From an uncultured Bacteroidota bacterium (lineage in GTDB: Bacteria; Bacteroidota; Bacteroidia; Bacteroidales; P3), in contig CACWPQ010000014.1 in NCBI GenBank assembly GCA_902762805.1, positions 1-64,000 on the forward strand: DNA of 64,000 bases. The letters are read 5' to 3'. Each line of letters begins with the position of its first letter. Position 1 is the stretch's first letter. Made by a program: the position numbers and the translations under genes. Below the pieces are notes generated by a model. The model saw only the letters and a program-made list of their open reading frames with translations, was not told where the DNA came from and did no database searches. Of the stretch, positions 1-11,961 are shown in pieces.

Positions 1-34
1 CTCGGGCCCGCTGCTTTTCCACACCCTCTACCCA

Positions 35-108
35 CCATTACCCAACGATGGGTAATAATGCGAAAAGGCCTAACTATTCCCCTAGAGAACCCCTACCATT
101 CCCCTACC
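35..108 (+). repeat. dispersed palindromic element, copy 1
   Basis: The 5' half is a hairpin, ATTACCC - AACGAT - GGGTAAT. It is followed by a conserved half with CCTAGAGAACCCC and the direct repeat CCCCTACC-aTT-CCCCTACC. It matches the copies at 21786, 37924, 56712 and 60694 and lies in non-coding DNA. Confidence 0.85.
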
Positions 109-321
109 GAACCCCCTCCGAAATCATAAATCCTCCTCCTCCATCGCGACCCCCAAATTGTGGAAAACCTGTTCATTTCTCCCCCGTTTTGCATGTTCAT
201 TTCTGTTGAAAAGCCCCGTTTCGAGGCAAAAAAATTATGTTAAAATAAAAATATAAACATCTGATTTATAGTACCCCCAAAAGATTTTAAGTTTTTTTAA
301 CATTCAATACGTGTGCAGATG

Positions 322-353
322 TTTGGCCAGTCCGAAAAATGTTTGTACTTTTG
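322..353 (+). promoter_or_regulatory. rpsL (str operon) promoter
   Basis: TTTG at 322-325 and TACTTTTG at 346-353, separated by 20 bp, fit the Bacteroidetes -33/-7 consensus. Transcription would begin near 360, giving a leader of about 70 nt. Confidence 0.8.
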
Positions 354-430
354 CAATCCATTTTTGGGCGGATTGTGCCCGTTAAATAAGTAGAAAACAG
401 AATAATAATAAATACAAACAACAACAAACA

Positions 431-814
431 ATGCCAACAATTCAGCAATTAGTTCGCAAAGGACGTCAGCAGATGGAGTACAAATCCAAGTCTCCCGCCC
501 TCGACAGCTGCCCCCAGCGTCGCGGCGTCTGCACCCGTGTCTACACCACCACCCCCAAAAAGCCCAACTCGGCCATGCGTAAAGTGGCCCGTGTGCGTCT
601 GACCAACGGCAAGGAAGTCAATGCCTATATCCCCGGTGAAGGCCACAACCTGCAGGAGCACTCCATCGTCATGATCCGCGGCGGCCGCGTCAAGGACCTC
701 CCCGGTGTGCGCTACCACATCATCCGCGGTGCCCTCGACACCTCCGGCGTCGACGGCCGTAAGCAGCGCCGCTCCAAGTACGGTGCCAAGCGCCCCAAAC
801 AAGCCGGCAAGTAA
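431..814 (+). CDS. rpsL: 30S ribosomal protein S12
   Basis: S12 lies at the decoding centre of the 30S subunit and controls tRNA selection accuracy. The 127-residue length is typical. The family core [17 protein letters not shown] is intact, as is the second loop [17 protein letters not shown]. The lysines where streptomycin-resistance changes usually arise (PKKPNS and GRVKDL) are wild type. It is the first gene of the str block and has its own promoter; the start follows an A-rich leader without a Shine-Dalgarno sequence. Confidence 0.98.
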   Translation: MPTIQQLVRKGRQQMEYKSKSPALDSCPQRRGVCTRVYTTTPKKPNSAMRKVARVRLTNGKEVNAYIPGEGHNLQEHSIVMIRGGRVKDLPGVRYHIIRGALDTSGVDGRKQRRSKYGAKRPKQAGK

Positions 815-848
815 AGTTGAAAGTTTTTAGTTGAAAGTTTAAAGTTTT
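815..848 (+). repeat. AAAGTTTAAAG-type tract before rpsG
   Basis: The rpsL-rpsG spacer is a tract of imperfect AGTTGAAAGTTT and AAAGTTT units. The same kind of tract lies directly before thiL (30716) and gldD (32826). Confidence 0.7.
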
Positions 849-856
849 CCAGCAAA

Positions 857-1324
857 ATGAGAAAAGCTAAGCCCAAGAAAAGAATCATCCTCCCGGATCC
901 CAAATACAATGACGTCCTCGTCACCAAGTTTGTCAACAACCTCATGATGGGTGGCAAGAAGACCATCGCCTATCGCATTTTCTACGATGCAATCGACGTC
1001 GTCTCCGACCGCACCAAAGAGGATGGCCTCGAGGTGTGGAAGAAAGCCTTGGCCAATGTCACCCCCAGCGTTGAGGTTCGCTCCCGCCGCATCGGTGGCG
1101 CCACCTTCCAAATCCCCACCGAAATCCGCGCCGAGCGCAAGCAGAGCATCGGCATGAAGAACCTCATCGGTTTCTCCCGCAAGCGCAGCGAGAAGACCAT
1201 GGCTCTCAAGCTCGCCGCCGAAATCCAGGCCGCCTATAAGGAAGAAGGTGCCGCTTTCAAGCGCAAGGAGGACATCCACCGCATGGCCGACGCCAACAAG
1301 GCATTCTCGCACTTCAGAGTCTAA
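857..1324 (+). CDS. rpsG: 30S ribosomal protein S7
   Basis: S7 nucleates assembly of the 30S head and contacts tRNA at the E site. The product has 155 residues, close to the usual 156, with the basic N-terminus MRKAKPKKR and the helical core [20 protein letters not shown] intact. It is second in the str block, after rpsL and before fusA. In many bacteria S7 represses its own operon; I see no obvious binding hairpin in the short repeat-filled spacer here. Confidence 0.98.
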   Translation: MRKAKPKKRIILPDPKYNDVLVTKFVNNLMMGGKKTIAYRIFYDAIDVVSDRTKEDGLEVWKKALANVTPSVEVRSRRIGGATFQIPTEIRAERKQSIGMKNLIGFSRKRSEKTMALKLAAEIQAAYKEEGAAFKRKEDIHRMADANKAFSHFRV

Positions 1325-1386
1325 GTTCACTATTATATATAGTATACATTTAAAATAATTTGTAGCAACACACAGAAACAACATCT

Positions 1387-3474
<2,088 letters not shown>

Positions 3475-3486
3475 AAAATAAAAACA

Positions 3487-3795
3487 ATGAGTCAAAGAAT
3501 CAGAATCAAGCTCAAATCTTACGACCACAACCTCGTCGACAAGTCGGCCGAGAAGATTGTGAAGACCGTTAAGATGACTGGTGCAGTGGTCAATGGCCCC
3601 ATTCCCCTGCCTACCAACAAGAAAATCTTCACCGTCAACCGCTCCACCTTCGTCAACAAGAAGTCGCGCGAGCAGTTCGAGCTCAACACCTACAAGCGTC
3701 TGATGGACATCGAAATCAACGATCGTACCAAGACCATTGACGCTCTCATGAAACTCGAGCTCCCCAGCGGTGTCGAAGTAGAAATCAAAGTGTGA
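3487..3795 (+). CDS. rpsJ: 30S ribosomal protein S10
   Basis: S10 is a 30S head protein and, in many bacteria, the NusE partner of antitermination complexes. It has 102 residues with the signature [20 protein letters not shown] near the N-terminus. It starts the S10 gene order only 12 nt after fusA, so the str and S10 groups look fused into one transcription unit. Confidence 0.97.
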   Translation: MSQRIRIKLKSYDHNLVDKSAEKIVKTVKMTGAVVNGPIPLPTNKKIFTVNRSTFVNKKSREQFELNTYKRLMDIEINDRTKTIDALMKLELPSGVEVEIKV

Positions 3796-3861
3796 ATTTA
3801 ATCAGCCTATGTCATCCAGATAAGCTGAATTGTCTAATCATTAAAGAATCCAAACTAAACA

Positions 3862-4491
3862 ATGTCAGGATTAATCGGAAAGAAAATCGGAATGACCAGT
3901 CTTTTTGATGCCGACGGAAAGCAGGTTCCGTGCACAGTGATTGAAGCTGGTCCTTGTGTCGTTACACAAGTCAGAACCATTGAGAAAGATGGCTATGAGG
4001 CTATCCAGCTCGCCTTTGGTGAAAAGAGCGAAAAGCACACCACCAAGGCTATGCGTGGCCACTTCGCCAAAGCCAACACCACCCCCAAACGCTACCTCGC
4101 TGAGTTCTCCCGCTTCGAGGAAGGCCACAAGAAGAAACACGGTGAAGTGCTCACCGTCGAGGTCTTCCAGGAGGGCGAGTTTGTCGACGTCGTCGGCACC
4201 TCCAAGGGTAAAGGCTTCCAGGGTGTTGTTACCCGTCACGGCTTCGGCGGTGTCGGCGACAAGACCCACGGTCAGCACGACCGTCTGCGCGCCCCCGGTT
4301 CGGTCGGTGCATCCTCCTACCCCTCGCGCGTCTTCAAAGGCATGCGCATGGCTGGTCAGATGGGCAACCACCGCGTCAAGGTCCAGAACCTCCAGGTGGT
4401 CAAAATCATCGCCGAGAAAAACCTCATGCTGGTCAAAGGCTCTGTGCCCGGCCCCAAGGGTTCTATTGTCAAACTTGAAAGATGGAGTTAA
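3862..4491 (+). CDS. rplC: 50S ribosomal protein L3
   Basis: L3 is an early-assembling 50S protein whose extension reaches towards the peptidyl-transferase centre. It has 209 residues, beginning [10 protein letters not shown], with [15 protein letters not shown] and the extension tip around [20 protein letters not shown]. It is followed 6 nt later by rplD. Third-position C is less dominant at its 5' end than in fusA. Confidence 0.97.
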   Translation: MSGLIGKKIGMTSLFDADGKQVPCTVIEAGPCVVTQVRTIEKDGYEAIQLAFGEKSEKHTTKAMRGHFAKANTTPKRYLAEFSRFEEGHKKKHGEVLTVEVFQEGEFVDVVGTSKGKGFQGVVTRHGFGGVGDKTHGQHDRLRAPGSVGASSYPSRVFKGMRMAGQMGNHRVKVQNLQVVKIIAEKNLMLVKGSVPGPKGSIVKLERWS

Positions 4492-4497
4492 TAAGAC

Positions 4498-5130
4498 ATG
4501 GAGTTTAAAGTTTATAACATCAACGGAAACGAAACCGGTAGAACCATCAACCTCGAGGATTCTATCTTCGCCATCGAGCCCAACGACCACGCCATCTACC
4601 TCGATGTCAAACAGTACTTGGCCGACAATCGCCAGGGTACCCACAAGGCCAAAGAGCGCAGCGAGAACGCCCACAGCACCCGCAAACTCAAACGTCAGAA
4701 AGGCACCGGCGGCGCTCGCTCGGGCGATTTGAAGAGCCCCGTCTTCGTCGGTGGTGGCCGCATCTTTGGACCCAAGCCCCGCGACTATCGCTTCAAGCTC
4801 AACATCAAGGTCAAACGTCTCGCCCGCCGCAGTGCCCTTAGCTACAAGGCCAATGGCAACGCCATGACCATTGTTGAAAACTTCACCTTCGAAGGCCCCA
4901 AGACCAAGAAGATGATTGAGGTTCTCAATAATCTGAAATTGAATGACAAAAAGTCGCTTTTTGTGCTTGAAAGTCAAAATAATTTCGTATCTTTGTCTGC
5001 TAGAAACCTCAAGAACGTAAAGGTGGTAAATGTGTCGCAATTAAATACTTACGACATTGTAAACGCCTCCAATATCGTTGTTTGCGAGGGTTCATTGGGC
5101 GAAATCAACCGCGTTTTGGCAACAAAATAA
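4498..5130 (+). CDS. rplD: 50S ribosomal protein L4
   Basis: L4 lines the nascent-peptide exit tunnel. It has 210 residues with the loop [27 protein letters not shown]-type region and the core [13 protein letters not shown]. In proteobacteria L4 represses the S10 operon; no such control is evident here. The last quarter changes to AT-rich codons and contains a sequence matching the Bacteroidetes promoter (4967-4995). Confidence 0.97.
   Translation: MEFKVYNINGNETGRTINLEDSIFAIEPNDHAIYLDVKQYLADNRQGTHKAKERSENAHSTRKLKRQKGTGGARSGDLKSPVFVGGGRIFGPKPRDYRFKLNIKVKRLARRSALSYKANGNAMTIVENFTFEGPKTKKMIEVLNNLKLNDKKSLFVLESQNNFVSLSARNLKNVKVVNVSQLNTYDIVNASNIVVCEGSLGEINRVLATK
4967..4995 (+). promoter_or_regulatory. 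possible internal promoter inside rplD
   Basis: TTG at 4967-4969, 18 bp, then TATCTTTG at 4988-4995 within the rplD coding sequence, in an AT-rich patch of an otherwise C-ending gene. If active it would feed rplW and the genes beyond. The basis is sequence pattern only. Confidence 0.4.
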
Positions 5131-5166
5131 GGTCTGTGAGTATAACGATTTAAGAAAGTTTAACAA

Positions 5167-5520
5167 ATGATGAACATTATAGTAAAACCGCTGATTAGTG
5201 AAAAGATGACCCGCCTCACCGAGGCTGCGGCCAATCCTGTGCAGACTCGCATCCAGCGTAAGAAGGGTATCGCCGCCCACCCTGCTCACAACCGTTATGG
5301 CTTTGTTGTCGACAAACGCGCCAACAAAATCCAGATAAAGAACGCTGTCGAGCAGTTCTACAACGTGAAGGTCATCGATGTCAACACGATGAATTATGCC
5401 GGTAAGGTCAAGTCGCGCTACACCAAGGCTGGTTTCCTCACTGGGCGCACCAACGCCTTCAAGAAGGCCATCGTGACCCTCGCCGAGGGCGACAGCATCG
5501 ACTTCTACGCCAACATCTAA
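5167..5520 (+). CDS. rplW: 50S ribosomal protein L23
   Basis: L23 sits at the tunnel exit and docks trigger factor and SRP. The family core is clear: IIVKPLISEKMT at the start, RYGFVVDKRANKIQIKNAVE, and INTMNYAGK/SRYTKAG-type C-terminal half. At 117 residues it is longer than the roughly 96 I expect for Bacteroidales, because about 20 residues (around 18-38, basic, containing QRKKG) are inserted in the N-terminal part. Two adjacent ATGs (5167 and 5170) could serve as start. Confidence 0.96.
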   Translation: MMNIIVKPLISEKMTRLTEAAANPVQTRIQRKKGIAAHPAHNRYGFVVDKRANKIQIKNAVEQFYNVKVIDVNTMNYAGKVKSRYTKAGFLTGRTNAFKKAIVTLAEGDSIDFYANI

Positions 5521-5584
5521 TCACACGAAGTAAGTAATAATAGTCAAGGTCCACTGATAAGAGACCAATAAGAATCAAGAAAAA

Positions 5585-6409
5585 ATGGCTTTAAAGAAAA
5601 TTAAACCCACAACACCCGGTCAGCGTCACAAGCTTGTCGTTACCAATGACGACATCACTACCAACAAGCCGGAAAAGAGCCTTGTGTATGGTATCCGCAA
5701 GAGCGGTGGCCGTAACAATCAGGGTAAGATGACCATGCGTTATATCGGCGGTGGTCACAAGAAACTGTATCGTTTTGTTGACTTCAAGCGCACCAAGGAC
5801 GGTGTCCCCGCTGTTGTCAAAACCATCGAGTACGACCCCAACCGTAGCTCCCGTATCGCACTTGTCTCCTATGCTGACGGTGAGAAGAGTTACATCCTCT
5901 GCCCCCAGGGACTCAAGGTCGGCCAGACTGTTATGTCCGGCAAGGGCGCTGCCCCCGAGATCGGCAACACCCTCCTGCTCGCTGAAATCCCCTTCGGTAC
6001 TCTCATCCACAACATTGAGCTCCGCCCAGGCCAGGGAGCCAAGATGGTTCGCTCTGCCGGTGCTTATGCTCAACTGATGTCGCGCGATGACAAGTATGCC
6101 ATCGTCAAAATGCCCAGCGGCGAAATGCGCATGATCCTTCAGGCTTGCCGTGCCACCGTCGGCATCGTCAGCAACCCCGAGCACAACCTCGAAGTTGGTG
6201 GTAAAGCCGGGCGCAATCGTCATCTGGGTCGCCGCCCGCGCAACCGCGGTGTTGTCATGAACCCCGTTGATCACCCCATGGGTGGTGGTGAAGGCCGTCA
6301 GTCTGGCGGACATCCCCGTTCCCGCAAGGGTATCCCCGCTAAGGGCTACAAGACTCGCGCTCCTAAAAAACAGTCGAGCAAGTACATTGTCGAAAGAAGA
6401 AAGAAGTAA
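5585..6409 (+). CDS. rplB: 50S ribosomal protein L2
   Basis: L2 is needed for subunit association and peptidyl-transferase function. It is 274 residues with the conserved C-terminal [17 protein letters not shown] containing the histidine implicated in activity, and the RNA-binding domain around [19 protein letters not shown]. It continues the order rplC-rplD-rplW-rplB-rpsS. Confidence 0.98.
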   Translation: MALKKIKPTTPGQRHKLVVTNDDITTNKPEKSLVYGIRKSGGRNNQGKMTMRYIGGGHKKLYRFVDFKRTKDGVPAVVKTIEYDPNRSSRIALVSYADGEKSYILCPQGLKVGQTVMSGKGAAPEIGNTLLLAEIPFGTLIHNIELRPGQGAKMVRSAGAYAQLMSRDDKYAIVKMPSGEMRMILQACRATVGIVSNPEHNLEVGGKAGRNRHLGRRPRNRGVVMNPVDHPMGGGEGRQSGGHPRSRKGIPAKGYKTRAPKKQSSKYIVERRKK

Positions 6410-6429
6410 CTCAGTAAAAAGAAGAAACA

Positions 6430-6708
6430 ATGAGTCGTTCATTAAAGAAAGGTCCTTATATTTTCCACAAACTGGAAAAACGCGTTATCGAGGCCCAGCA
6501 GTCCAACAAAAAGGTCACCATCAAGACTTGGTCGAGAGCTTCGATGATTTCGCCCGACTTTGTGGGCCAGACCATTGCCGTGCATAATGGCAACAAGTTC
6601 ATCCCTGTGTACGTCACCGAGAACATGGTGGGTCACAAGCTCGGCGAGTTCGCTCCTACCCGCATCTTCCGCGGCCATGCAGGATCTAAAGACAAAGGTA
6701 AAAAGTAA
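6430..6708 (+). CDS. rpsS: 30S ribosomal protein S19
   Basis: S19 is a head protein that pairs with S13 in the A-site finger bridge. It has 92 residues, starts [11 protein letters not shown] and carries the conserved [17 protein letters not shown]-type strand and [10 protein letters not shown]. The next gene, rplV, starts 13 nt downstream. Confidence 0.97.
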   Translation: MSRSLKKGPYIFHKLEKRVIEAQQSNKKVTIKTWSRASMISPDFVGQTIAVHNGNKFIPVYVTENMVGHKLGEFAPTRIFRGHAGSKDKGKK

Positions 6709-6721
6709 ACATTGAAAAGAA

Positions 6722-7159
6722 ATGGGACGTAGAAAACACAATAGTGCAGAAGCACGTAAAGAAGCCAACAAGACCATCTATATGGCCAAGTTGCTGAATA
6801 ATCCGACTTCGCCTCGTAAGACTCGCCTTGTCGCTGATTTGGTTCGTGGTGTCGATGTTGAAAAGGCTCTAGGTATCCTGCAGTACAACCCCAGAGAGTC
6901 TGCCCCCAAAATGCGCAAGCTCCTTCTTTCTGCCATCGCAAACTGGCAGGCAAAGAATGAAGGTGCCCGCATGGAGGATGCCCAGCTTTATGTCAAGCAG
7001 ATTATGGTTGATGAAGGTCGTACGATGAAGCGTATGCGCACTGCCCCCCAGGGGCGCGGCTACCGTATCCGCAAACGCAGTAATCATATCACCGTGATTC
7101 TTGGCAGTCGCCTCGAAGACGCTCCTGTGGCTAAGAAAGAAACAGAAGAAAACAACTAA
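6722..7159 (+). CDS. rplV: 50S ribosomal protein L22
   Basis: L22 has a globular surface domain and a hairpin that forms the tunnel constriction with L4. It has 145 residues. The segment [17 protein letters not shown] and the hairpin region [20 protein letters not shown] are characteristic. A short acidic tail (KKETEENN) follows the core. Confidence 0.96.
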   Translation: MGRRKHNSAEARKEANKTIYMAKLLNNPTSPRKTRLVADLVRGVDVEKALGILQYNPRESAPKMRKLLLSAIANWQAKNEGARMEDAQLYVKQIMVDEGRTMKRMRTAPQGRGYRIRKRSNHITVILGSRLEDAPVAKKETEENN

Positions 7160-7179
7160 TAACAAGAAGAAATCAAACA

Positions 7180-7935
7180 ATGGGACAAAAAACTAACCCA
7201 ATTGGAAACAGACTAGGTATCATCCGTGGATGGGACTCAAGCTGGTTCGGTGGAAGAAAGTTTGAGCAAAAGCTTGTTGAGGATGATAAGATTCGCAAGT
7301 ACCTCAACGCTCGTTTGGCTAAGGCAGGTATCTCAAAAATATATATTGAGAGAACCCTAAAACTCCTCACCGTCACGATTAATGCTGCCCGTCCGGGTCT
7401 GATTATTGGTCGTGCAGGCTCCGAGGTCGACAAACTCCGTGAGGAGCTCAAGAAATTGACCAGCAAGGATGTCCAGATTAACATCAGCGAAGTGAAGCGT
7501 CCTGAGATGGATGCTGTGCTTGTGGCACAGAACATCGCCAAGCAAATTGAGGGTCGTATTCAGTATCGCCGTGCTATCAAGAATGCTATTACCTCCACCA
7601 TGCGTACTGGCGCCGAGGGCATCAAGGTCTCTATCTCTGGTCGCATTGGCGGTGCAGAAATTGCACGCAGCGAGCACTTCAAAGAGGGGCGTACTCCTCT
7701 GCATACCCTCAGGGCAGATATTGACTACTCGAATGCGGAGGCCCATACCACTTATGGTCGTATCGGTATCAAGGTGTGGATTTGCCGTGGCATTATCTAT
7801 GGCAAGCCCGAATTGGTTCCTTCCACCGTTGGTGGTCAGCAGAAGGATCATCGCTTAGGCGGGGTTGGTGGCTCTCGTCGCCCCGAGGGTGCACCTCGTC
7901 GTCGCGTTAGTAACCGTAGTAACAGCAGTAAATAA
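7180..7935 (+). CDS. rpsC: 30S ribosomal protein S3
   Basis: S3 forms part of the mRNA entry channel. It has 251 residues with a KH domain ([19 protein letters not shown]) and the C-terminal domain [14 protein letters not shown]. The basic tail [19 protein letters not shown] is longer than in E. coli. The GC bias is weaker than in the flanking metabolic genes, as in the rest of this central block. Confidence 0.97.
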   Translation: MGQKTNPIGNRLGIIRGWDSSWFGGRKFEQKLVEDDKIRKYLNARLAKAGISKIYIERTLKLLTVTINAARPGLIIGRAGSEVDKLREELKKLTSKDVQINISEVKRPEMDAVLVAQNIAKQIEGRIQYRRAIKNAITSTMRTGAEGIKVSISGRIGGAEIARSEHFKEGRTPLHTLRADIDYSNAEAHTTYGRIGIKVWICRGIIYGKPELVPSTVGGQQKDHRLGGVGGSRRPEGAPRRRVSNRSNSSK

Positions 7936-7985
7936 CTGAAGTTTTGCAATCGTTATTTGTGAAACAATAAATAAAAAGAAGAAAA

Positions 7986-8408
7986 ATGTTACAACCTAAA
8001 AAGACAAGATATAGAAAGCAGCAAAAGGGCAAGATTAAGGGTAATGCCTTTCGTGGTCACGAGTTGGCCTTTGGCACATTCGGAATCAAGTCCCTTGAGA
8101 CGTGTTTCATCACGGGGCGTCAGATTGAGGCTGCTCGTCAGGCCGTCACGCGTCATATGAAGCGTGAAGGACAAATTTGGATTCGCATCTTCCCAGACAA
8201 GCCCATTACCAAGAAACCGAATGAGGTTCGTATGGGTAAGGGTAAGGGTGCTCCCGAGTATTTTGTTGCTCGTGTCATGCCGGGTACTATGCTTTTTGAG
8301 TGTGAAGGTGTTCCGATGGACCTCGCCAAAGAGGCTCTCCGCCTTGCTGCACAAAAGCTTCCTATTTCGACCAAGTTTGTCGTGAAAAGAGACTATATTG
8401 AAGAATAA
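7986..8408 (+). CDS. rplP: 50S ribosomal protein L16
   Basis: L16 organises the A-site architecture of the 50S subunit. It has 140 residues, starts [15 protein letters not shown], and carries the conserved [20 protein letters not shown] segment and a lysine-rich C-terminal strand. It is followed 16 nt later by rpmC. Confidence 0.97.
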   Translation: MLQPKKTRYRKQQKGKIKGNAFRGHELAFGTFGIKSLETCFITGRQIEAARQAVTRHMKREGQIWIRIFPDKPITKKPNEVRMGKGKGAPEYFVARVMPGTMLFECEGVPMDLAKEALRLAAQKLPISTKFVVKRDYIEE

Positions 8409-8424
8409 TTAGAAGCCTACAGTC

Positions 8425-8628
8425 ATGAAAAACGAAATAGCAATGAAAGAGCTCTCGACTGCTGAGTTGATGGAGAAACTTGATGCCGAGCGTGCGGGTT
8501 ACCAGAAAATGGTTCTGACCCATGCTGTGTCGCCTCTCGAAAACCCCAATAAAATAAAAGAAAGTAGAAAGAATATTGCCCGCTATCTTACCGAGCTTCG
8601 TGCTCGCGAAATCGCTGACAAGAAGTAA
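8425..8628 (+). CDS. rpmC: 50S ribosomal protein L29
   Basis: L29 lies beside L23 at the tunnel exit. It is a two-helix hairpin of 67 residues with the expected [16 protein letters not shown] and [14 protein letters not shown] segments. It occupies the usual position between rplP and rpsQ. Confidence 0.95.
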   Translation: MKNEIAMKELSTAELMEKLDAERAGYQKMVLTHAVSPLENPNKIKESRKNIARYLTELRAREIADKK

Positions 8629-8659
8629 AGTGGCAAAAAAAGAAAAAACCAATCCTAAA

Positions 8660-8914
8660 ATGGAAAGAAACTTAAGAAAAGAAAGAATCGGTGTTGTAGT
8701 CAGCAACAAGATGGAGAAGTCTATCGTGATTCTTGTCGAGCGAAAGGTTAAGCATCCCAAGTACGGCAAGTTCGTGAAGAAATCCACGAAGTTTATGGCT
8801 CACGATGAGAAAAACGAGGCCAATATCGGAGATACTGTCCGTATTATGGAGACGCGTCCTCTGAGCAGGAACAAATGCTGGCGCTTGGTAGAAGTTATTG
8901 AGAAGGCCAAGTAA
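8660..8914 (+). CDS. rpsQ: 30S ribosomal protein S17
   Basis: S17 is a primary 16S-binding OB-fold protein. I chose ATG 8660, which gives 84 residues beginning [20 protein letters not shown], because Bacteroidetes S17 starts this way. An in-frame GTG at 8630, one base after the rpmC stop, would add ten basic residues and cannot be fully excluded. The core [16 protein letters not shown] and [14 protein letters not shown] are intact. Confidence 0.96.
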   Translation: MERNLRKERIGVVVSNKMEKSIVILVERKVKHPKYGKFVKKSTKFMAHDEKNEANIGDTVRIMETRPLSRNKCWRLVEVIEKAK

Positions 8915-8944
8915 GTAATTCGTTATAGAAAAAAGAAACAAGAG

Positions 8945-9313
8945 ATGATACAACAAGAAACCAGAATGACAGTTGCCGATAACAGTGGTGCCAAAAGTGC
9001 CCTCTGTATCCGCGTTCTGGGTGGAACCAAGAAACGTTATGCCTCCGTTGGAGACACCGTTGTGGTTGCCATTAAAGACGCCCTGCCCTCCGGCAACGTA
9101 AAGAAAGGTACTGTGTCCAAAGCAGTTGTGGTGCGTACCAAAAAAGAAATTCGTCGCAATGATGGTTCTTACATCCGCTTCGACGACAATGCTTGTGTCC
9201 TGCTGACTGCCTCTGATGAGATGCGTGGTACACGTATTTTTGGCCCGGTGGGTCGTGAGTTGCGTGAGAAACAATTTATGAAAATTGTTTCCCTCGCCCC
9301 CGAAGTGTTATAA
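8945..9313 (+). CDS. rplN: 50S ribosomal protein L14
   Basis: L14 forms an intersubunit bridge and is the docking site for the silencing factor RsfS. It has 122 residues. [17 protein letters not shown] at the N-terminus and FDDNACVLL in the C-terminal half are diagnostic. It begins the spc gene order in this merged operon. Confidence 0.97.
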   Translation: MIQQETRMTVADNSGAKSALCIRVLGGTKKRYASVGDTVVVAIKDALPSGNVKKGTVSKAVVVRTKKEIRRNDGSYIRFDDNACVLLTASDEMRGTRIFGPVGRELREKQFMKIVSLAPEVL

Positions 9314-9333
9314 CATAAAAGAAAAAGAAAACA

Positions 9334-9648
9334 ATGAAATTGCACGTTAAGAAAGGGGATATGGTTCAGGTAATCGCCGGCGACGATAAGGGTAAAGTCG
9401 CCAAGGTGCTGAAGGTCTATCCCGAAAAGAACCGCGCCATCGTTGAGGGGGTGAATGTGAATAAAAAACACACAAAACCCAATGCTCGTAATACTCAGGG
9501 AGGTATTGTCGAGCAGGAGGCTCCCATACACATTTCCAACTTGATGGTGGTAGCAGGAAAAACCCCTTCGAGGATTGGTCGTCGTGTGGACGAAAAGTCT
9601 GGAAAAATAGTTCGTTACGCTAAAAAAACTGGGGAGGAAATTAAATAA
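9334..9648 (+). CDS. rplX: 50S ribosomal protein L24
   Basis: L24 is an assembly initiator with a KOW motif ([20 protein letters not shown], residues 5-24). It has 104 residues. Its stop overlaps the rplE start by one base (TAATG), so the two are probably translationally coupled. Confidence 0.97.
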   Translation: MKLHVKKGDMVQVIAGDDKGKVAKVLKVYPEKNRAIVEGVNVNKKHTKPNARNTQGGIVEQEAPIHISNLMVVAGKTPSRIGRRVDEKSGKIVRYAKKTGEEIK

Positions 9649-10214
9649 TGACATACGTACCCGCACTTAAGACAAAATACAAGGAGGAAATTCTGCCTGC
9701 TCTTATGAAAGAATATGGTTACAAGACTGTTATGCAGGCTCCTCGTCTGAAGAAGATTACCCTTAACCAAGGTCTTGGCAAGGCAGCCATCGCCGACAAA
9801 AAGGTTATCGACAAGGGCATCGAAGAGATGACGGCTATTACTGGTCAGAAGGCTGTTGCCACCAAGTCTCGCAAAGATATCTCTAATTTCAAACTGCGTC
9901 GTGGCATGCCTATCGGTGTCCGCGTAACCCTCCGTGGTGAGCGCATGTATGAGTTCCTCGAGCGTCTCGTAACGGCGTCTATTCCCCGTATCCGTGATTT
10001 CCGTGGTATCAACGACAAGGGTTTCGATGGCAAAGGCAACTACACCTTTGGCATTGCCGAACAGATTATCTTCCCCGAGATTGATATCGACAAGATTGAT
10101 CGTATTCAGGGTATGGATATCACCTTCGTCACCTCGGCCAACACCGACAAAGAAGCCATGTCGCTTCTCAAAGAATTTGGCTTACCTTTCAAAAATCAAC
10201 AAAAACAAGCATAA
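9648..10214 (+). CDS. rplE: 50S ribosomal protein L5
   Basis: L5 binds 5S rRNA in the central protuberance. It has 188 residues with conserved [27 protein letters not shown] and RDFRGI. The one-base TAATG overlap is repeated at its end with rpsN, which continues the coupling chain rplX-rplE-rpsN. Confidence 0.97.
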   Translation: MTYVPALKTKYKEEILPALMKEYGYKTVMQAPRLKKITLNQGLGKAAIADKKVIDKGIEEMTAITGQKAVATKSRKDISNFKLRRGMPIGVRVTLRGERMYEFLERLVTASIPRIRDFRGINDKGFDGKGNYTFGIAEQIIFPEIDIDKIDRIQGMDITFVTSANTDKEAMSLLKEFGLPFKNQQKQA

Positions 10215-10513
10215 TGGCGAAAGAATCAATTAAGGCAAGAGAGCGCAAAAGAGCCAAAATGGTTGCCAAGTACGCCGCCAAGCGTGCCGCTCTGAAAGAA
10301 AAGGTCCGCACGGGCACCCCGGAGGAGGTAGAGCAGGCTGTCATCGCCCTGCAGAAGCTCCCCAAGAACGCATGCCCCATCCGTCAGCACAATCGTTGTC
10401 AGTTGACGGGTCGTCCGAAGGGTTATATGCGTCAGTTCGGTATTTCTCGTATCAATTTCAGAGAGATGGCCGTCTCTGGTCTCATTCCTGGCGTGAAGAA
10501 AGCTAGTTGGTAA
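10214..10513 (+). CDS. rpsN: 30S ribosomal protein S14, zinc-free form
   Basis: S14 is a late-assembling 30S head protein. The 99-residue length and the absence of paired CxxC knuckles mark the longer zinc-free type. The C-terminal core [21 protein letters not shown] and the end [11 protein letters not shown] are standard. No zinc-type paralog is in the window. Confidence 0.96.
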   Translation: MAKESIKARERKRAKMVAKYAAKRAALKEKVRTGTPEEVEQAVIALQKLPKNACPIRQHNRCQLTGRPKGYMRQFGISRINFREMAVSGLIPGVKKASW

Positions 10514-10580
10514 ACAAGTAAATGGTAGCTTTGCAAGTTGGTAAAAACCAATACTACAAAACTTTAAATCAAGAAATAAT

Positions 10581-10982
10581 ATGGTAACAGATCCTATTGC
10601 AGATTACTTGACCCGCATGAGAAACGCCATCAGTGCAAAACACCGTGTGGTCGAGATTCCTGCATCCAAACTGAAGAAAGAGATAACCAAAATTCTCTTT
10701 GAAAAGGGCTATATTCTAAACTATAAGTTTGATAATGAAGGTGCCCACAATCAAACCATCAAAATTGCACTCAAGTATCATCCTCTGACCAAACAGCCTG
10801 CTATTGCTGAGCTCAAGCGTGTATCGAGTCCTGGTCTTCGTAAGTACGTCTCCGTAAACGATATGCCTCGAGTCCTTAACGGTTTGGGTATAGCCATCGT
10901 TTCCACCTCCAAAGGTCTTATGACCGACAAAGAGGCGCGTACTCTCAATGTGGGTGGTGAAGTTTTATGTTATATCAGCTAA
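10581..10982 (+). CDS. rpsH: 30S ribosomal protein S8
   Basis: S8 is a primary 16S rRNA binder and, in proteobacteria, the spc operon repressor. It has 133 residues, starts [16 protein letters not shown], and ends with the conserved [13 protein letters not shown] and GGEVLCYIS. The 67-nt spacer after rpsN is one of the longer gaps in the block. Confidence 0.97.
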   Translation: MVTDPIADYLTRMRNAISAKHRVVEIPASKLKKEITKILFEKGYILNYKFDNEGAHNQTIKIALKYHPLTKQPAIAELKRVSSPGLRKYVSVNDMPRVLNGLGIAIVSTSKGLMTDKEARTLNVGGEVLCYIS

Positions 10983-11000
10983 TCAAGAGAGGAGTTAATT

Positions 11001-11555
11001 ATGTCAAGAATAGGTAAAATGCCCATCCACCTTCCCAAAGGTGTCGAGATTAAGGTTTCCGACGACAATGTCCTGACCGTCAAGGGGCCTCTCGGAGAGC
11101 TCCATCAGAAAGTCAACCCCATGATTGAGATGAAGGTCGAAGACGGTGTTTTGAACTTCAATCGTCCCAATGACGAAAAGACCACCAAGGCCATGCATGG
11201 CCTCTACCGTGCTCTTGCCGCCAACATGGTAAAGGGTGTGAGCGAAGGATTCAAGACCGTTCAGGAGGTCATCGGCGTTGGTTACAAGGTGCAGGCCAAT
11301 GGCAATGTGATGGAGATGGATCTTGGCTATTCGCACAAGATTTTCTTCGAGCTTGCCCCTGAAATCAAGGTTGAAACCGTCACCGAGAAAGGTAAGAACC
11401 CCGTCATCACCATGACCTGCTGTGACAAGCAGATTTTGGGACAGGCCGCCGCCAAGATTCGCTCGCTCCGCAAGCCCGAACCCTATAAGGGCAAGGGTAT
11501 CCGCTTCCAGGGTGAAGAGGTGCGCAAGAAGGCTGGTAAAGCTGCTGCTAAATAA
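11001..11555 (+). CDS. rplF: 50S ribosomal protein L6
   Basis: L6 binds near the sarcin-ricin loop. It has 184 residues and two tandem alpha/beta domains. SRIGKMPIHLPKGVEI starts the first; the second ends with PEPYKGKGIRFQGEEVRKKAGKAAAK, in which the motif EPYKGKGI is the family signature. Confidence 0.97.
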   Translation: MSRIGKMPIHLPKGVEIKVSDDNVLTVKGPLGELHQKVNPMIEMKVEDGVLNFNRPNDEKTTKAMHGLYRALAANMVKGVSEGFKTVQEVIGVGYKVQANGNVMEMDLGYSHKIFFELAPEIKVETVTEKGKNPVITMTCCDKQILGQAAAKIRSLRKPEPYKGKGIRFQGEEVRKKAGKAAAK

Positions 11556-11601
11556 AGTATAACAAGGCTAGAATGGGCTTCAAACCCCCAAAAGAAATAT
11601 C

Positions 11602-11955
11602 ATGGCAACAAAAAAAGATATAAGAAGAACAAAGATTAAGTTCCGCATTCGCCACAAAGTCAGCGGAACGAAGGAAATGCCCCGTCTGTCTGTCTTCAGG
11701 AGCAATAAGGAGATTTATGCTCAGGTGATTGACGATGTGAAAGGCGTAACCCTGACTGCCGCCTCTTCCTTGGAAAAGAGTTTCGAGAAGAGTGGCAACA
11801 AGAGCGAGGTCGCCGCCAAGGTTGGAAAAACCTTGGCCGAGCGTGCCCTTGCTGTTGGTATCAACAACGTAGTGTTCGATCGTAATGGTTACCTCTACCA
11901 CGGCCGCGTGAAGAGCTTGGCCGATGGAGCAAGAGAAGGTGGTTTAAAATTCTAA
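11602..11955 (+). CDS. rplR: 50S ribosomal protein L18
   Basis: L18 binds 5S rRNA together with L5 and L25. It has 117 residues. The basic N-terminus and the core [18 protein letters not shown] are typical, as is the C-terminal [19 protein letters not shown]. rpsE follows 6 nt later. Confidence 0.96.
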   Translation: MATKKDIRRTKIKFRIRHKVSGTKEMPRLSVFRSNKEIYAQVIDDVKGVTLTAASSLEKSFEKSGNKSEVAAKVGKTLAERALAVGINNVVFDRNGYLYHGRVKSLADGAREGGLKF

Positions 11956-11961
11956 AAAATC

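Larger units (their letters stand above)
1..430. other. non-coding region ahead of the str operon
   Basis: I see no credible gene here. The stretch holds one copy of the dispersed palindromic element (35-108), an AT-rich spacer (about 120-320), the rpsL promoter (322-353) and an A-rich leader with a small GGGC/GCCC hairpin at 365-379 just after the transcription start. Any upstream gene ends before the window. Confidence 0.7.
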
